Shown: positions 17,191 to 25,900, counted from the first letter of the stretch. The stretch is 64,000 nucleotides of DNA from Miltoncostaea sp050249835 (GCA_050249835.1 JBFWPT010000015.1:6162-70161), one strand, 5' to 3'. Made by a program: numbers and translations. The notes: generated by a model not told the origin, from the letters alone.

Positions 17191-17547
17191 TCACATCCGC
17201 CGGCCCCCCCGGGGTGAGGCCACAGACGACGGCAGGATGATGCGCCCGGCTCCGTTCGTCGGGGCCGCCCCGTCGGGCTCGGCGCGACGACGGACGAGGA
17301 CGCCGGCCACCACCACCGCGATGGGCCCGATCAGGCCCAGCAGTCCGAAGCCCACGATGAGCGACGTCGGCACGCCCCCGATCGCCAGGAGGATGGCCAC
17401 CAGGGTGAGCCAGAGCACCGCCACGATGATGGCCGGGTCCACCCGGGTGAGGCCGATCCGGCGCAGCGCCCCGCCCGTCGATCGCGCCACCGCGCCGGCG
17501 GCACGTCCGCCGGCGTCCACGAGTCCCTGCCCTGCCTGCTGCTGCAT
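17191..17547 (-). CDS. Small membrane protein with two transmembrane helices, 118 aa
   Basis: No family name can be given. A short Gln/Ala/Gly-rich N-terminus (MQQQAGQGLVDAGG) is followed by DPAIIVAVLWLTLVAILLAIGG and LIVGFGLLGLIGPIAVVVAGVLV helices and a basic, low-complexity tail. ATG 17547 is preferred over an upstream in-frame ATG (17574) because GGAGGAG lies 6 nt before it. The gene lies between sucCD and the first beta-helix gene. Confidence 0.7.
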   Translation of the reverse strand: MQQQAGQGLVDAGGRAAGAVARSTGGALRRIGLTRVDPAIIVAVLWLTLVAILLAIGGVPTSLIVGFGLLGLIGPIAVVVAGVLVRRRAEPDGAAPTNGAGRIILPSSVASPRGGRRM

Positions 17548-17699
17548 ACAGGCTCCTCCACGCGATTCCGCCACCGAGGGTGAGGCTAGCCCGTCCGCAC
17601 GGCGTCTGGACGCTGACCAATGGTCTAGGCAGGGCGCTGGGCGGAGGGATCCAGGTTCCGAAAATCACCGAGCCCGGGCGGCGCTCGGCGATCCGGCGG

Positions 17700-18884
17700 T
17701 CAGCCCGGCGCCGCCTCGCTCGCGCCCGCGTCGGGCGCGGACCCCATCGGGCGCGTCCTGCCGTCGATGTCGGTGTCGGGGTGGTCGGCGGGGTCGCCGG
17801 CGTCGATGGCCGCGGCGCCCGGGACGAGGACGGGGTCCGGCCCGGACGGATCGGCGAAGCCGAGCGCGGCGGTCTGGTCGGTGGGGTCGCAGGAGGCCTC
17901 GGACCAGACGTTGTGCCGGTACACCACCCCCGGTACGCATGCGAAGGACTGGAGGGGGCCGACGTTGGCGGTCATCCGCGCGCCGGCCGGCTCGACGCGC
18001 ATGCCGGCGACGCTCGAGTTGTAGCGGACCACGATCCCGGCGCCGGGGCCGACGTCCTCGTCCACGACCAGGCCGGAGAACCCCTCGATCACGAGACCGA
18101 ACCAGTTGTTCTCGATCAGCACGTCCTCGATCACGCCGCCGCCGAAGGGGCGCAGGAACACCCCCTGGGTGGCGCAGCGGTCGAACCGGGACCGGCGGAC
18201 CACCACGTCGCGGCCGGCGCCGAACTGCACGCAGTCCACGTGGGAGTCCGGATCCTCACGACGGGTGATGTCGTGCATCCGGACGCCGTCGATCGTGATG
18301 CGCGCCGGCTGGACACCGCCCTCGGCGACCTTCACCTGGATGCCGTCCGAGGAGTCGACCGGCCCGATCTCTCCTCCCTGGATCAGGACGTCCCGGGCGC
18401 TCGTGATGAAGTTGCCGTTCACCGACGAGCGGACGCCCTGGAGCGTGACGCGCTGGCTGCCCGGGCCGATGTACCAGCCCTCGGTCCGGAGGTCGCGGAA
18501 CTCGACGTCGTCGACGTCGTCGAGCTGGAGGTAGGCCAGCCGCACGACGGCGCCGGGCGCGGGGACGAAGACGACCGGCTCCCCGGGGCCCGCGGACGGC
18601 TCGGACCACCGCTGCACCGGGTAGTCGCCACCGGCCATCTCCACGATGTCCCCGTCCGCGGCCACGGCGTGGGCGGCGGCCATCGTGGCGAACGGGTCCT
18701 CGCGGGTCCCGGCGCCGATGTCCGACCCCGACGGCGCGACGAACCACTGCGGCGCGGCCGGCTCCGGGGGCGCCGTCTCCTGCGGCGCGTCCGCCGTGTC
18801 GGAGCCGCACCCGGCGAGCCCGGCGGCGAGCACGAGGGCCGCGGCGGCGGCGAGCCAGGGGCGCGCGGGGGAGCGGACGGCCAC
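17700..18884 (-). CDS. Parallel beta-helix (choice-of-anchor Q-type) lipoprotein
   Basis: This 394-aa protein has a lipoprotein signal with lipobox LAGC (Cys at about residue 26), so it is probably tethered to the outer face of the membrane. A right-handed beta-helix domain covers nearly all the rest: PSGSDIGAGTREDPFATMAAAHAVAADGD, then rungs such as GVRMHDITRREDPDSHVDCVQFG and IENNWFG. It ends in the AAIDAGDPADHPDTDIDG-type closing motif. Such folds often bind or cleave polysaccharides, but no catalytic residues are assigned. It is the shortest of three paralogues here (others at 19.9-21.7 and 47.9-49.8 kb) and the only one that is a lipoprotein. GTG 18884 is leaderless (TATCCT 8 nt upstream). 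Confidence 0.85.
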   Translation of the reverse strand: MAVRSPARPWLAAAAALVLAAGLAGCGSDTADAPQETAPPEPAAPQWFVAPSGSDIGAGTREDPFATMAAAHAVAADGDIVEMAGGDYPVQRWSEPSAGPGEPVVFVPAPGAVVRLAYLQLDDVDDVEFRDLRTEGWYIGPGSQRVTLQGVRSSVNGNFITSARDVLIQGGEIGPVDSSDGIQVKVAEGGVQPARITIDGVRMHDITRREDPDSHVDCVQFGAGRDVVVRRSRFDRCATQGVFLRPFGGGVIEDVLIENNWFGLVIEGFSGLVVDEDVGPGAGIVVRYNSSVAGMRVEPAGARMTANVGPLQSFACVPGVVYRHNVWSEASCDPTDQTAALGFADPSGPDPVLVPGAAAIDAGDPADHPDTDIDGRTRPMGSAPDAGASEAAPG

Positions 18885-18892
18885 GACGGGGC

Positions 18893-18898
18893 AGGATA
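18893..18898 (-). promoter_or_regulatory. -10 element of a leaderless promoter (beta-helix lipoprotein)
   Basis: TATCCT on the minus strand, 8 nt before GTG 18884. It lies about 50 nt from the divergent TAGGGT of the neighbouring glycosyltransferase, making a compact divergent promoter pair. Confidence 0.5.
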
Positions 18899-18945
18899 GA
18901 CGCCCGCGGGGCCGTCCCCGGGGCGGCCGGGCGGGCGGCCCCTGG

Positions 18946-18951
18946 TAGGGT
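18946..18951 (+). promoter_or_regulatory. -10 element of a leaderless promoter (glycosyltransferase)
   Basis: TAGGGT, 8 nt before GTG 18960, with no Shine-Dalgarno sequence. Confidence 0.5.
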
Positions 18952-18959
18952 CGGCCGCC

Positions 18960-19895
18960 GTGAGCCGGGTCGACGTCGTCGTGGTCGCGTACAACAGCCG
19001 CGACGCCCTGCGTGGGTGCGTCGAGTCGGTGTGCCGGCTGCCGGGCGTCCACGTGATCGTGGTCGACAACGCATCCCCCGAGGGCGGGCTCGAGGTCGTC
19101 GAGGACCTGCCGGTCGAGGCGATCGCCAACCCGCGCAACGGCGGCTTCTCCTACGGCGTGAACACGGGCGTGAGGGCGGGCGACGCGCCCTACGTGCTGC
19201 TCCTGAACCCGGACGCCTCGATCGACGGGGAGAGCCTCGCGCGGCTCGCCGGCGCCCTGGACGCCGATCCGGGGCTCGGTGCCGTGGCGCCGCTCATCCG
19301 GAACACCGACGGCAGCCTCCAGCCGTCCCTGCGCCGCTTCCCCCGGCTGCGCTCGACGTTCGCCCAGGCGCTCTTCCTGCAGCGGCTGCGCCCGCGCGCC
19401 ACCTGGGCCGACGAGGTGATCCGGGACCCGGCCGTCTACGCGGTGCCCGGCGCGCCCGAGTGGGTCTCCGGGGCGTGCGTGCTCGTGCGGCGGGACGTGC
19501 TGCGGCGGATCGGCGGGATGGACGAGGGCTTCTTCCTCTACGGGGAGGACAAGGACCTCTGCCGTCGCATCCGCGACGTGGGGTTCGGCATCGCGTTCGA
19601 TCCGGACGCCGTCTGCGCGCACGAGGGGGGCGCCTCGGCGCCGCGCGCCGGGCTGCTGCCGGTGCTCGCCGCGAGCCGTGTGCGCTACGCGCACAAGCAC
19701 TACTCGCCGCCGGCCGCCGCGCTGGAGCGCGTCGGGGTGGCGCTGAGCGGCCTCACCCACGCGGCCGTGGGCCGCGGGGGGCCGGAGGTCCGGCGGGGCC
19801 ACCTGCGCGCGGCGCGCGTGGCCCTGACCGGGTCCGCGCGCCGCCCCCCGGCCCCGGGGGGACCGGGACCGGGGGACGACGGGGGGACCGGCTAG
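18960..19895 (+). CDS. Family-2 glycosyltransferase, rhamnosyltransferase-like (WbbL type)
   Basis: This 311-aa GT-A transferase opens VDVVVVAYNSRDALRGCVESV. It has VIVVDNASPEG, the metal-binding LLLNPDASI (DxD-like NPDA), and the acceptor region VSGACVLVRRDVLRRIGGMDEGFF followed by YGEDKDLCRRI. These are hallmarks of the WbbL/rhamnosyl group that builds cell-wall and O-antigen glycans. The C-terminal 50 residues are Gly/Pro-rich. GTG 18960 is leaderless. It converges on the beta-helix gene at 19900, with 4 nt between the two stops. Confidence 0.88.
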   Translation: MSRVDVVVVAYNSRDALRGCVESVCRLPGVHVIVVDNASPEGGLEVVEDLPVEAIANPRNGGFSYGVNTGVRAGDAPYVLLLNPDASIDGESLARLAGALDADPGLGAVAPLIRNTDGSLQPSLRRFPRLRSTFAQALFLQRLRPRATWADEVIRDPAVYAVPGAPEWVSGACVLVRRDVLRRIGGMDEGFFLYGEDKDLCRRIRDVGFGIAFDPDAVCAHEGGASAPRAGLLPVLAASRVRYAHKHYSPPAAALERVGVALSGLTHAAVGRGGPEVRRGHLRAARVALTGSARRPPAPGGPGPGDDGGTG

Positions 19896-19899
19896 CCCT

Positions 19900-21747
19900 C
19901 TAGGAGAGCTCGTGCGCGCCGGCGTCCGGCGCGCCGCCCTTGGGACGGGCGGTGCCGAAGATGTCCGACGCGGGGCGGTTGGCGGGGTCGCCGCGGTCGA
20001 TGGCGGCCGAGCCGGCGGCGAGCCGCAGGTCGAAGCCGTCGGCGTTGACGAACCCGGGCGACGCCTTGAGGTCGCCGGTGCCGCACGCGGCGCCGGACCA
20101 GACGTTGTACCGGTAGGTGACGCCCGACCCGCAGGAGGCGAGCTCCCCGGCGTTCCCGTACGCCGTGATGGCGCTGGTGCCGGTGCCGGAGCCGAGGCGC
20201 GGGGCCTTGGCGAAGGAGTTGTACCGGGCCGTCATCCGGGACACGCCGTCGTCGAAGATCAGCGTGTTGTAGCCCGAGAGCTTCCCGAAGAAGTTGTTCT
20301 CGATCATGACGTCGTCGATCTGGCCGCCGAGGCCCTCCTTGAAGAAGACGCCCTGCGTGCCGCAGTCCAGGAAGCGGCTGTTGCGGATCGTGACGCCGAC
20401 CCCGGCCGTGAACTGGACGCACTCGACGTGCGACGTCGGGTCGCTCACCCGCGTGATGTCGTGGATGAAGAGCCCGTCGATGAGCAGGTTGCGGGGCTCC
20501 GCGTAGCCGCTCGAGGCCACCTTCACCTGGAGGCCGTCGCGCGAGTCGACGCCGCGGATCTCGCCCCCGACGATGCTGACGTCGTCGGCCGAGGTGATGA
20601 ACGCGGCCTCGTTGGACACCACGTCGCGCAGGGTGACGTCCTTCGCGCCGGGGTAGAGGTACCAGCCGTTGGTGGTCACCCCGCGCACCTCGACGTGGCG
20701 GCCGTAGACCCGCAGGTAGGACAGGTTCACGGCGGCGCCGGCGGCCGGCCGGATCACGACGTCCGCGGACGACGTCTTGGTGGCGTCGAGCGCGATCGTC
20801 TGGCTGCCGTAGGAGCCGGCGGCGACCTGCACCACGTCGCCCGGGTCTGCGACCCGGTAGGCGCGGTCGAGGGACGCGCACGGCGCGCCGGCCGTGCAGG
20901 CGGCGGCGTCGCTGCCGCCGGGGGCGACGAACACGGACGCGACGCCGGCCGGGGGCGGCTCGGGGGTGGGCGGCACGGGCGCCGGCGGCTCCGGGGCCGG
21001 GGGCTCGGGGGCCGGCGGCACGGGGGGCGGGGGCTCCGGCAGCGGGGCCGGGGGCAGGACGACCGATGGCGGCGGGGCGGGGGCCGGGCACGCGGCGGTG
21101 GACGCCGTGATCGACGCGCGCGCCGAGCGGTTGCCGGCGCCGTCGACCGCGTCGACGGCCACGGTGTGCGCGCTGCCGCAGGCCAGGCCCGTGAAGGAGC
21201 GGCCCGTCGTCGTGACGTCCCCGGCGGCGACGCCGTCGAGGAAGACGCGGTACCCGGCGATGCCGGAGGGGTCGGTCGCCGCGGACCACGCGACGTCGAT
21301 GCCCGCGGTGGACGCCGACACGACGCGGAGGCCGGAGGGGGCGGCCGGGGCGGTCTTGTCGACCGTGTTCCTCACGACGATCTTGGCCGTCGCGGAGCCG
21401 CGCGACCCGTTGGTCTCGTGCGCGGTCACCTTGAGGGTGTGGTTGCCGTTGGCGAGGTCGCGCGTGTCCAGCCGGCCGCCGTCGCCGCCGTAGGTGAACG
21501 GGGCGTAGCGGTCGGTCCAGCGCAGCTTGCCGTCGACCAGGAAGTCGACGCGCGAGATGGCCGAGGGCTTCTTGGCGCCGGCCTCCCAGACGATCGCGCC
21601 GCTCACCGTGGAGCCGCTCTTGGGGCTCGCGGAGAAGACTCCGGCCGTGGCGGCGGACGCCGGTCCGGCGGTGACGGCCATCCCGGCCAGTAGCGCGAGG
21701 GCGGCCACGGGCGCACCGGCCCGCGTTCGCGCAGGGGTCCATCCCAT
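19900..21747 (-). CDS. Secreted parallel beta-helix protein with Ig-like and FN3 domains
   Basis: This 615-aa protein begins with a signal peptide (ending GPASAA). Next come a Big_7-like Ig domain (SRVDFLVDGKLRWTDRYAPFTYGG, residues about 35-120) and a fibronectin type III domain (APSGLRVVSASTAGIDVAW, about 125-210). A Pro/Glu-rich spacer follows (about 215-270). The last part is a choice-of-anchor Q beta-helix domain (PGGSDAAACTAGAPCASLDRAYRVADPGD, rungs through HVECVQFTAG and RYNVWSGAACG, ending RPKGGAPDAGAHE). ATG 21747 follows AGGAGGAA. It is a paralogue of the genes at 17.7 and 47.9 kb. Likely extracellular glycan interaction; enzymatic activity not shown. Confidence 0.87.
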   Translation of the reverse strand: MGWTPARTRAGAPVAALALLAGMAVTAGPASAATAGVFSASPKSGSTVSGAIVWEAGAKKPSAISRVDFLVDGKLRWTDRYAPFTYGGDGGRLDTRDLANGNHTLKVTAHETNGSRGSATAKIVVRNTVDKTAPAAPSGLRVVSASTAGIDVAWSAATDPSGIAGYRVFLDGVAAGDVTTTGRSFTGLACGSAHTVAVDAVDGAGNRSARASITASTAACPAPAPPPSVVLPPAPLPEPPPPVPPAPEPPAPEPPAPVPPTPEPPPAGVASVFVAPGGSDAAACTAGAPCASLDRAYRVADPGDVVQVAAGSYGSQTIALDATKTSSADVVIRPAAGAAVNLSYLRVYGRHVEVRGVTTNGWYLYPGAKDVTLRDVVSNEAAFITSADDVSIVGGEIRGVDSRDGLQVKVASSGYAEPRNLLIDGLFIHDITRVSDPTSHVECVQFTAGVGVTIRNSRFLDCGTQGVFFKEGLGGQIDDVMIENNFFGKLSGYNTLIFDDGVSRMTARYNSFAKAPRLGSGTGTSAITAYGNAGELASCGSGVTYRYNVWSGAACGTGDLKASPGFVNADGFDLRLAAGSAAIDRGDPANRPASDIFGTARPKGGAPDAGAHELS

Positions 21748-21860
21748 CTGATGCTTCCTCCTGTGTGGATCCGGCTCCGTGGGCACTACGGCCGGACCAG
21801 TCGGTTAGAGGATCGACGCGACGCGGCGCGCCCTTGAGCGCTCCGCCCGGAGGGCTGGGG

Positions 21861-21866
21861 TAGGAT
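21861..21866 (+). promoter_or_regulatory. -10 element of a leaderless promoter (glycosyltransferase)
   Basis: TAGGAT, 8 nt before GTG 21875; no Shine-Dalgarno sequence in the gap. Confidence 0.5.
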
Positions 21867-21874
21867 CCCCGCCC

Positions 21875-22819
21875 GTGAGCCTCCCCGACTACGTCGTCGT
21901 GAGCCCGGTGAAGGACGAGGCCGCGTCGTTGCCGCGCACGGCGGAGTCGATGATCGGCCAGACCCACCGGGCCCGCGAGTGGGTGATCGTCGACGACGGC
22001 TCCTCCGACGGGACGCTGGAGATCGCCCGCGGGTACGCGGCCGAGCACCCCTGGATCCGTGTGGTGGAGGCCGGCGCGGGGACGCCCCGCGCCCGCGGCG
22101 GCCGGGTGGTGGACGCCTTCAACCGCGGCCTCCGCGAGACGAGCGGCGACGCCGCGGTCATCGTGAAGATGGACGGGGATCTGTTCCTGCCTCCCCACTA
22201 CTTCGAGTGGGTCGCGCGCACCTTCGCGCGCGAGCCGCGCGCGGGCATCGTGGGGGGCGTGTTGCTGGAGCACGACGGAGCCGTCTGGCGGCCCGCCGGC
22301 TTCAACCCGCGGCACGTGCGCGGGGCGTTCAAGGCGTACCGGCGGGAGTGCCTGGAGGAGATCGGCGGGCTGCGGCCCGCGATGGGGTGGGACGGCATCG
22401 ACGAGTACGGCGCGCGGGCGCGCGGCTGGGAGGTCGTCGTGCTCACCGAGCTCGTGGCCCTGCACTACAAGGCCCGCGGGTCCAAGCAGCCCTGGCGGCA
22501 GGCCCGCTTCGAGGAGGGGCGCGCCTGCCACTTCATGGGCTACCGGGCGGACTTCCTCCTGATGCGCATGCCCTACCGGGCCCTGGTGGACCGCCCCCCG
22601 GTGCTCGGCGCGCTGACCGTGCTCGCCGGGTACGCGTGGTCCAAGGTCCGGCGGGCGCCCCAGATCGACGACCCCGAGGCGCGCAAGGCCTTCCGCGACG
22701 AGCAGAAGGAGCGGATGCGCAGGATGGTCCGGCGACGCGAGGACCTGCCGCCGCCGTCCATCGAGGGGGGCGGCCCGGCGTTCTGGTCGGACGCCGACGA
22801 GCCGGGGGGGACGGGCTGA
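21875..22819 (+). CDS. Family-2 glycosyltransferase
   Basis: This 314-aa GT-A enzyme starts YVVVSPVKDEAASLPRTAESM. It has WVIVDDGSSDGTLEIAR, the DxD-like KMDGDLFLP, and a C-terminal acceptor domain with GWDGIDEYGARARGWEV. It resembles dolichyl-phosphate-mannose-synthase-like EPS transferases, but without the hydrophobic C-terminal anchor. It is coupled to the methyltransferase gene at 22816. Leaderless start. Confidence 0.87.
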   Translation: MSLPDYVVVSPVKDEAASLPRTAESMIGQTHRAREWVIVDDGSSDGTLEIARGYAAEHPWIRVVEAGAGTPRARGGRVVDAFNRGLRETSGDAAVIVKMDGDLFLPPHYFEWVARTFAREPRAGIVGGVLLEHDGAVWRPAGFNPRHVRGAFKAYRRECLEEIGGLRPAMGWDGIDEYGARARGWEVVVLTELVALHYKARGSKQPWRQARFEEGRACHFMGYRADFLLMRMPYRALVDRPPVLGALTVLAGYAWSKVRRAPQIDDPEARKAFRDEQKERMRRMVRRREDLPPPSIEGGGPAFWSDADEPGGTG

Positions 22820-23988
22820 CGCCCGCCGCCCGGTGCGCCGCCTGCGGCGCGGCCGGCATGCGCGTCTTCTACGAGGTCCCCCGCGTCCCGGTGCACAGCA
22901 ACCTGCTGATCGCCGACCGCGCCGCCGCGCTCGCGCAGCCGGCCGGGGCCCTGGAGCTCGCGGTCTGCGAGACCTGCGGCTACATCGCCAACGTCGCCTT
23001 CGACCTGGCGCTGGAGGACTACTCGGAGCTGTACGAGGAGGCCCAGGGGTTCTCCCCCCGCTTCTCGCGCTTCCTGGACGAGCTGATCGACGGGCTCATC
23101 GGCCGCTACGACCTCGCCGGCGGCCGGGTGCTCGAGGTCGGCTGCGGGAAGGGCGCGTTCCTGGTGGCGCTCTGCCGGCGGGCCGGGTGCTCCGGGGTGG
23201 GCGTGGATCCCGCCTACGCCGAGCGCGACGAGGTGGACGCGGCGGGGGCCGACGTCACGTTCGTGCGGGCGTTCTACGGGCCGGAGCACGCCGGCATCCC
23301 CTTCGACCTCGCGTGCTGCCGGCACACGCTGGAGCACATCCCGGCGCCGGCGGAGTTCGCCGCCGCCATCCACGCGGCGGCCGCCGCGCACGGCGGGGCG
23401 CTGTTCGTCGAGGTGCCGGACGCCGGGCGGGTGCTGCGCGAGCGGGCCTTCTGGGACGTCTACTACGAGCACTGCTCGTACTTCACGGCCGGGTCCCTGG
23501 GGCGGCTGCTCCAGGCGGCGGGGCTCGGGGTGACCCGGTCGGAGCTCGGGTACGACGGCCAGTACCTGCTCGTCGACTCCCGGCCGGGGCCGTCGGCCAT
23601 GCCGCCGCCGGACGACGTGGCCGGGGTGGTGGCGATGGCCGACGGCTTCGGGCGCGACGTCGGGCTGCTGCTCGCCGCCTGGCGGGACGAGCTCGCCGGC
23701 CTGCGGGCGGACGGGCGCACCGCGGTGCTCTGGGGCGCCGGCTCGAAGGCCGTGGGGTTCCTCACCGGCGTCGGCGACCCCGGCGCCGTGACCCACGTCG
23801 TGGACATCAACCCCTACAAGCAGGGGACCTTCCTGCCCGGCACGGGGCAGGAGATCGTCGCCCCGGAGGCACTCACGGCGCTCCGCCCGGACGTCGTGGT
23901 GGTGATGAACCCGATCTACGCCGAGGAGATCGGCGCGCAGCTCTCCGCCCTCGGCGTGAGCACGGACCTGCGGCCGCTGTCCGCCTAG
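22816..23988 (+). CDS. Zinc-binding sugar C-/SAM-dependent methyltransferase (Methyltransf_13/14 type)
   Basis: This 390-aa protein has an N-terminal zinc-ribbon CAAC...CETC (residues 7-56), then a class I SAM domain (RVLEVGCGKGAFLVALC). The C-terminal Rossmann module (VLWGAGSKAVGFLTG, VVDINPYKQGTFLPGT) is typical of TylC3/NovU-like sugar methyltransferases. The first zinc Cys pair precedes the first ATG (22858), so the true start must lie upstream. The only option is CTG 22816, which overlaps the preceding TGA as CTGA. That makes a rare CTG start likely. Close paralogue of the gene at 45646-46827. Confidence 0.83.
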   Translation: MTPAARCAACGAAGMRVFYEVPRVPVHSNLLIADRAAALAQPAGALELAVCETCGYIANVAFDLALEDYSELYEEAQGFSPRFSRFLDELIDGLIGRYDLAGGRVLEVGCGKGAFLVALCRRAGCSGVGVDPAYAERDEVDAAGADVTFVRAFYGPEHAGIPFDLACCRHTLEHIPAPAEFAAAIHAAAAAHGGALFVEVPDAGRVLRERAFWDVYYEHCSYFTAGSLGRLLQAAGLGVTRSELGYDGQYLLVDSRPGPSAMPPPDDVAGVVAMADGFGRDVGLLLAAWRDELAGLRADGRTAVLWGAGSKAVGFLTGVGDPGAVTHVVDINPYKQGTFLPGTGQEIVAPEALTALRPDVVVVMNPIYAEEIGAQLSALGVSTDLRPLSA

Positions 23989-25289
23989 GCGGTCACGGCG
24001 TCGAGCACCCCGGCGAGCCGGGCCGCCAGCCGGCGGCGCTCGTAGGGGGCGAGGGCCGCGGACGTGTCCGCCGTGGGCACGCGACCGCCCGCCGCCGCCT
24101 CGGCCACGATGCGGCGCATCCCGTCGGCGTCCCCGGGCGCGCAGACCCGCGCCGTGCCCGCCGCCACGAGCAGGTCGCGCGCGTCGCCCTCGGGCACCGC
24201 CGCCAGGACCGGCCGCCCGGAGGCCAGGTACTCATAGGTCTTTCCGGGGACGATGCTCGACCGCCCGCCACCCGGCAGGTCGTGCATCGGCAGGAACAGC
24301 AGGTCGGCCGACCGCACCAGCGCGATCGACGCGTCGTGGTCGAGGTAGCCGGGGGTGCGGACGGTGACCGCGCACGACCGCGCGACCTCGAGGTCCGCCT
24401 CGGACAGCACGCCGGCCAGGTGCAGCTCGATGCGCGCCGCGAGCGCGGGGTCGTCGGCGGCGAGCCGGTTGAGCGCCGCCACGAGGTGGACGTGCGAGCG
24501 CGTGAGGATGTCCACCCTGCCCGCCCCGCCCCGCAGCACCCGGCCGGCGCTCGCCTGGCGCCGGGTGCGCCGGCCGAGCTCGGTGTGGAGGTAGCCGGTG
24601 TGGACGATGCGGAAGGCGTCGTCGTCGCGGGCCGGCTCCGGCCCGTCGAAGTCCTCCGCGTCGAACCCGTTCGGGATCACCCGCACCACGTCCGGGCCGA
24701 GCCCGGGGAACGCGTCGTGGACGAGCCGCGCCGCCTCGGGGGTGTTCATCACGACGGCATCCGCGCGGGCGAGCAGGCGGCCCATGGCGGCCACCTCCCT
24801 GCGGCGGTGCAGCCCCGTCGGGTAGACGACCATCTCGTCCAGCGCCCACGGGTCGCGCAGGTCGAGCACGCAGGGCCGGCGCAGGCGGCGGGCCAGCTCG
24901 ACGGCGGCGGCGCCCGACTCGAACGGGGCCATGGACGCGTAGACGGCGTCGACCGGCCCCTCCACCCGGAGGCCCGCCGCCACGGCGCCCCACTGCCACC
25001 AGCGCGAGAACGGGGACCGCAGGCGCAGCCACCGCTCCCCCCGGCGGCGCCACGGGCTCCCCGCGGGCGGCCGCGGTCCCTGGACGCGGTGGACCTCGAC
25101 GCCCTCCCCCACCTCCGCGGCGAGCGCGTCGTCGACCGGCGTCCAGCGCCCCGCGGGCGTACCGGGCCCCGTCACCACGACCGGCTCCCAGCCGTCGTCC
25201 GGCAGGTACCGCACCATCTTGACGCTCCTCTGCACCCCCGCCCCGCCGATCGGCGGGAAGTGGTACGCGAGCGCGAGGACCCGCTTCAC
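23985..25289 (-). CDS. Family-4-like glycosyltransferase
   Basis: This 434-aa GT-B enzyme begins KRVLALAYHFPPIGGAGVQRSVKM, the glycine-rich N-terminal loop of GT4 enzymes. The C-terminal half has RSADLLFLPMHDLPGG and VPGKTYEYLASGRPVLA, with the conserved Glu that contacts the donor sugar phosphate. GTG 25289 overlaps the stop of the acyltransferase gene by 4 nt, so the two form a leaderless operon. It converges on the methyltransferase gene, with stops overlapping at 23985-23988. Confidence 0.87.
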   Translation of the reverse strand: MKRVLALAYHFPPIGGAGVQRSVKMVRYLPDDGWEPVVVTGPGTPAGRWTPVDDALAAEVGEGVEVHRVQGPRPPAGSPWRRRGERWLRLRSPFSRWWQWGAVAAGLRVEGPVDAVYASMAPFESGAAAVELARRLRRPCVLDLRDPWALDEMVVYPTGLHRRREVAAMGRLLARADAVVMNTPEAARLVHDAFPGLGPDVVRVIPNGFDAEDFDGPEPARDDDAFRIVHTGYLHTELGRRTRRQASAGRVLRGGAGRVDILTRSHVHLVAALNRLAADDPALAARIELHLAGVLSEADLEVARSCAVTVRTPGYLDHDASIALVRSADLLFLPMHDLPGGGRSSIVPGKTYEYLASGRPVLAAVPEGDARDLLVAAGTARVCAPGDADGMRRIVAEAAAGGRVPTADTSAALAPYERRRLAARLAGVLDAVTA

Positions 25290-25894
25290 CCCGGTGCCGC
25301 GTCGCCGGGCCCGACCCGCCGCACGACGCGCGCGGGCGCGCCCACCGCGACGGAGTGGTCCGGCACGTCGGACAGCACCACCGCGTTGGCCCCGATGACC
25401 GCGCCGCGGCCGATGGTCACCCCGGGGCCGACGACGACGTTCTCGCCGAGCCAGGCGCCGTCGCCGATCACGACGGGGGCCACCTTCTCGATGCCCTGGT
25501 CGAGCACGGCCGTCGTCGTGTCCGCGAAGGCGTGCTGGTGATCCGCGACGTAGCCGTTGCGGGCGATCAGCACCTTGCGGCCCAGGCGGATCGAGGAGGC
25601 GGCCGACAGCACGCAGCCCCCGACGATCTTCGTGCCGTCGCCGATCTCGATGGCGACCCCGTCGCCCTCCCGGTCGAGCACGTGCAGCCAGCAGCCCGAC
25701 CCCACGAACACGTCGGCGCCGACGGCGATCCGCCCCTCCCCCGCGAGCCGCACGGGGGGCTGGATGACGGTGCCCGGGCCGAAGGAGGCGAACGCCCCAG
25801 AGGACATCAGCGAGAAGGCCTTGCCCCACGCGCGCCCGCCCAGCCGGTAGGCCCTCAGGAAGGCGGACCCAAGCCTCTGTCGCGGCGCCGGCAC
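25286..25894 (-). CDS. Hexapeptide-repeat (left-handed beta-helix) acyltransferase
   Basis: This 202-aa protein contains a left-handed beta-helix made of hexapeptide turns (IEIGDGTKIVGGCVLS, VVIGDGAWLGENVVVGPGVTIGRGAVIGANAVV) and ends in the typical VAVGAPARVVR. It has the HAF loop of the WcaF/NodL/CysE-like O-acetyltransferases. It probably acetylates a sugar of the envelope glycan. GTG 25894 lies 6 nt after a TATACT -10 box. It is the first gene of the operon with the glycosyltransferase at 23985. Confidence 0.87.
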   Translation of the reverse strand: MPAPRQRLGSAFLRAYRLGGRAWGKAFSLMSSGAFASFGPGTVIQPPVRLAGEGRIAVGADVFVGSGCWLHVLDREGDGVAIEIGDGTKIVGGCVLSAASSIRLGRKVLIARNGYVADHQHAFADTTTAVLDQGIEKVAPVVIGDGAWLGENVVVGPGVTIGRGAVIGANAVVLSDVPDHSVAVGAPARVVRRVGPGDAAPG

Positions 25895-25900
25895 GCCGCG

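Noticed and set aside
20920..21060. Simple-sequence tract rich in GGC/GGGG
   Set aside because: It encodes the Pro/Glu-rich linker of the beta-helix protein on the minus strand and needs no separate explanation.
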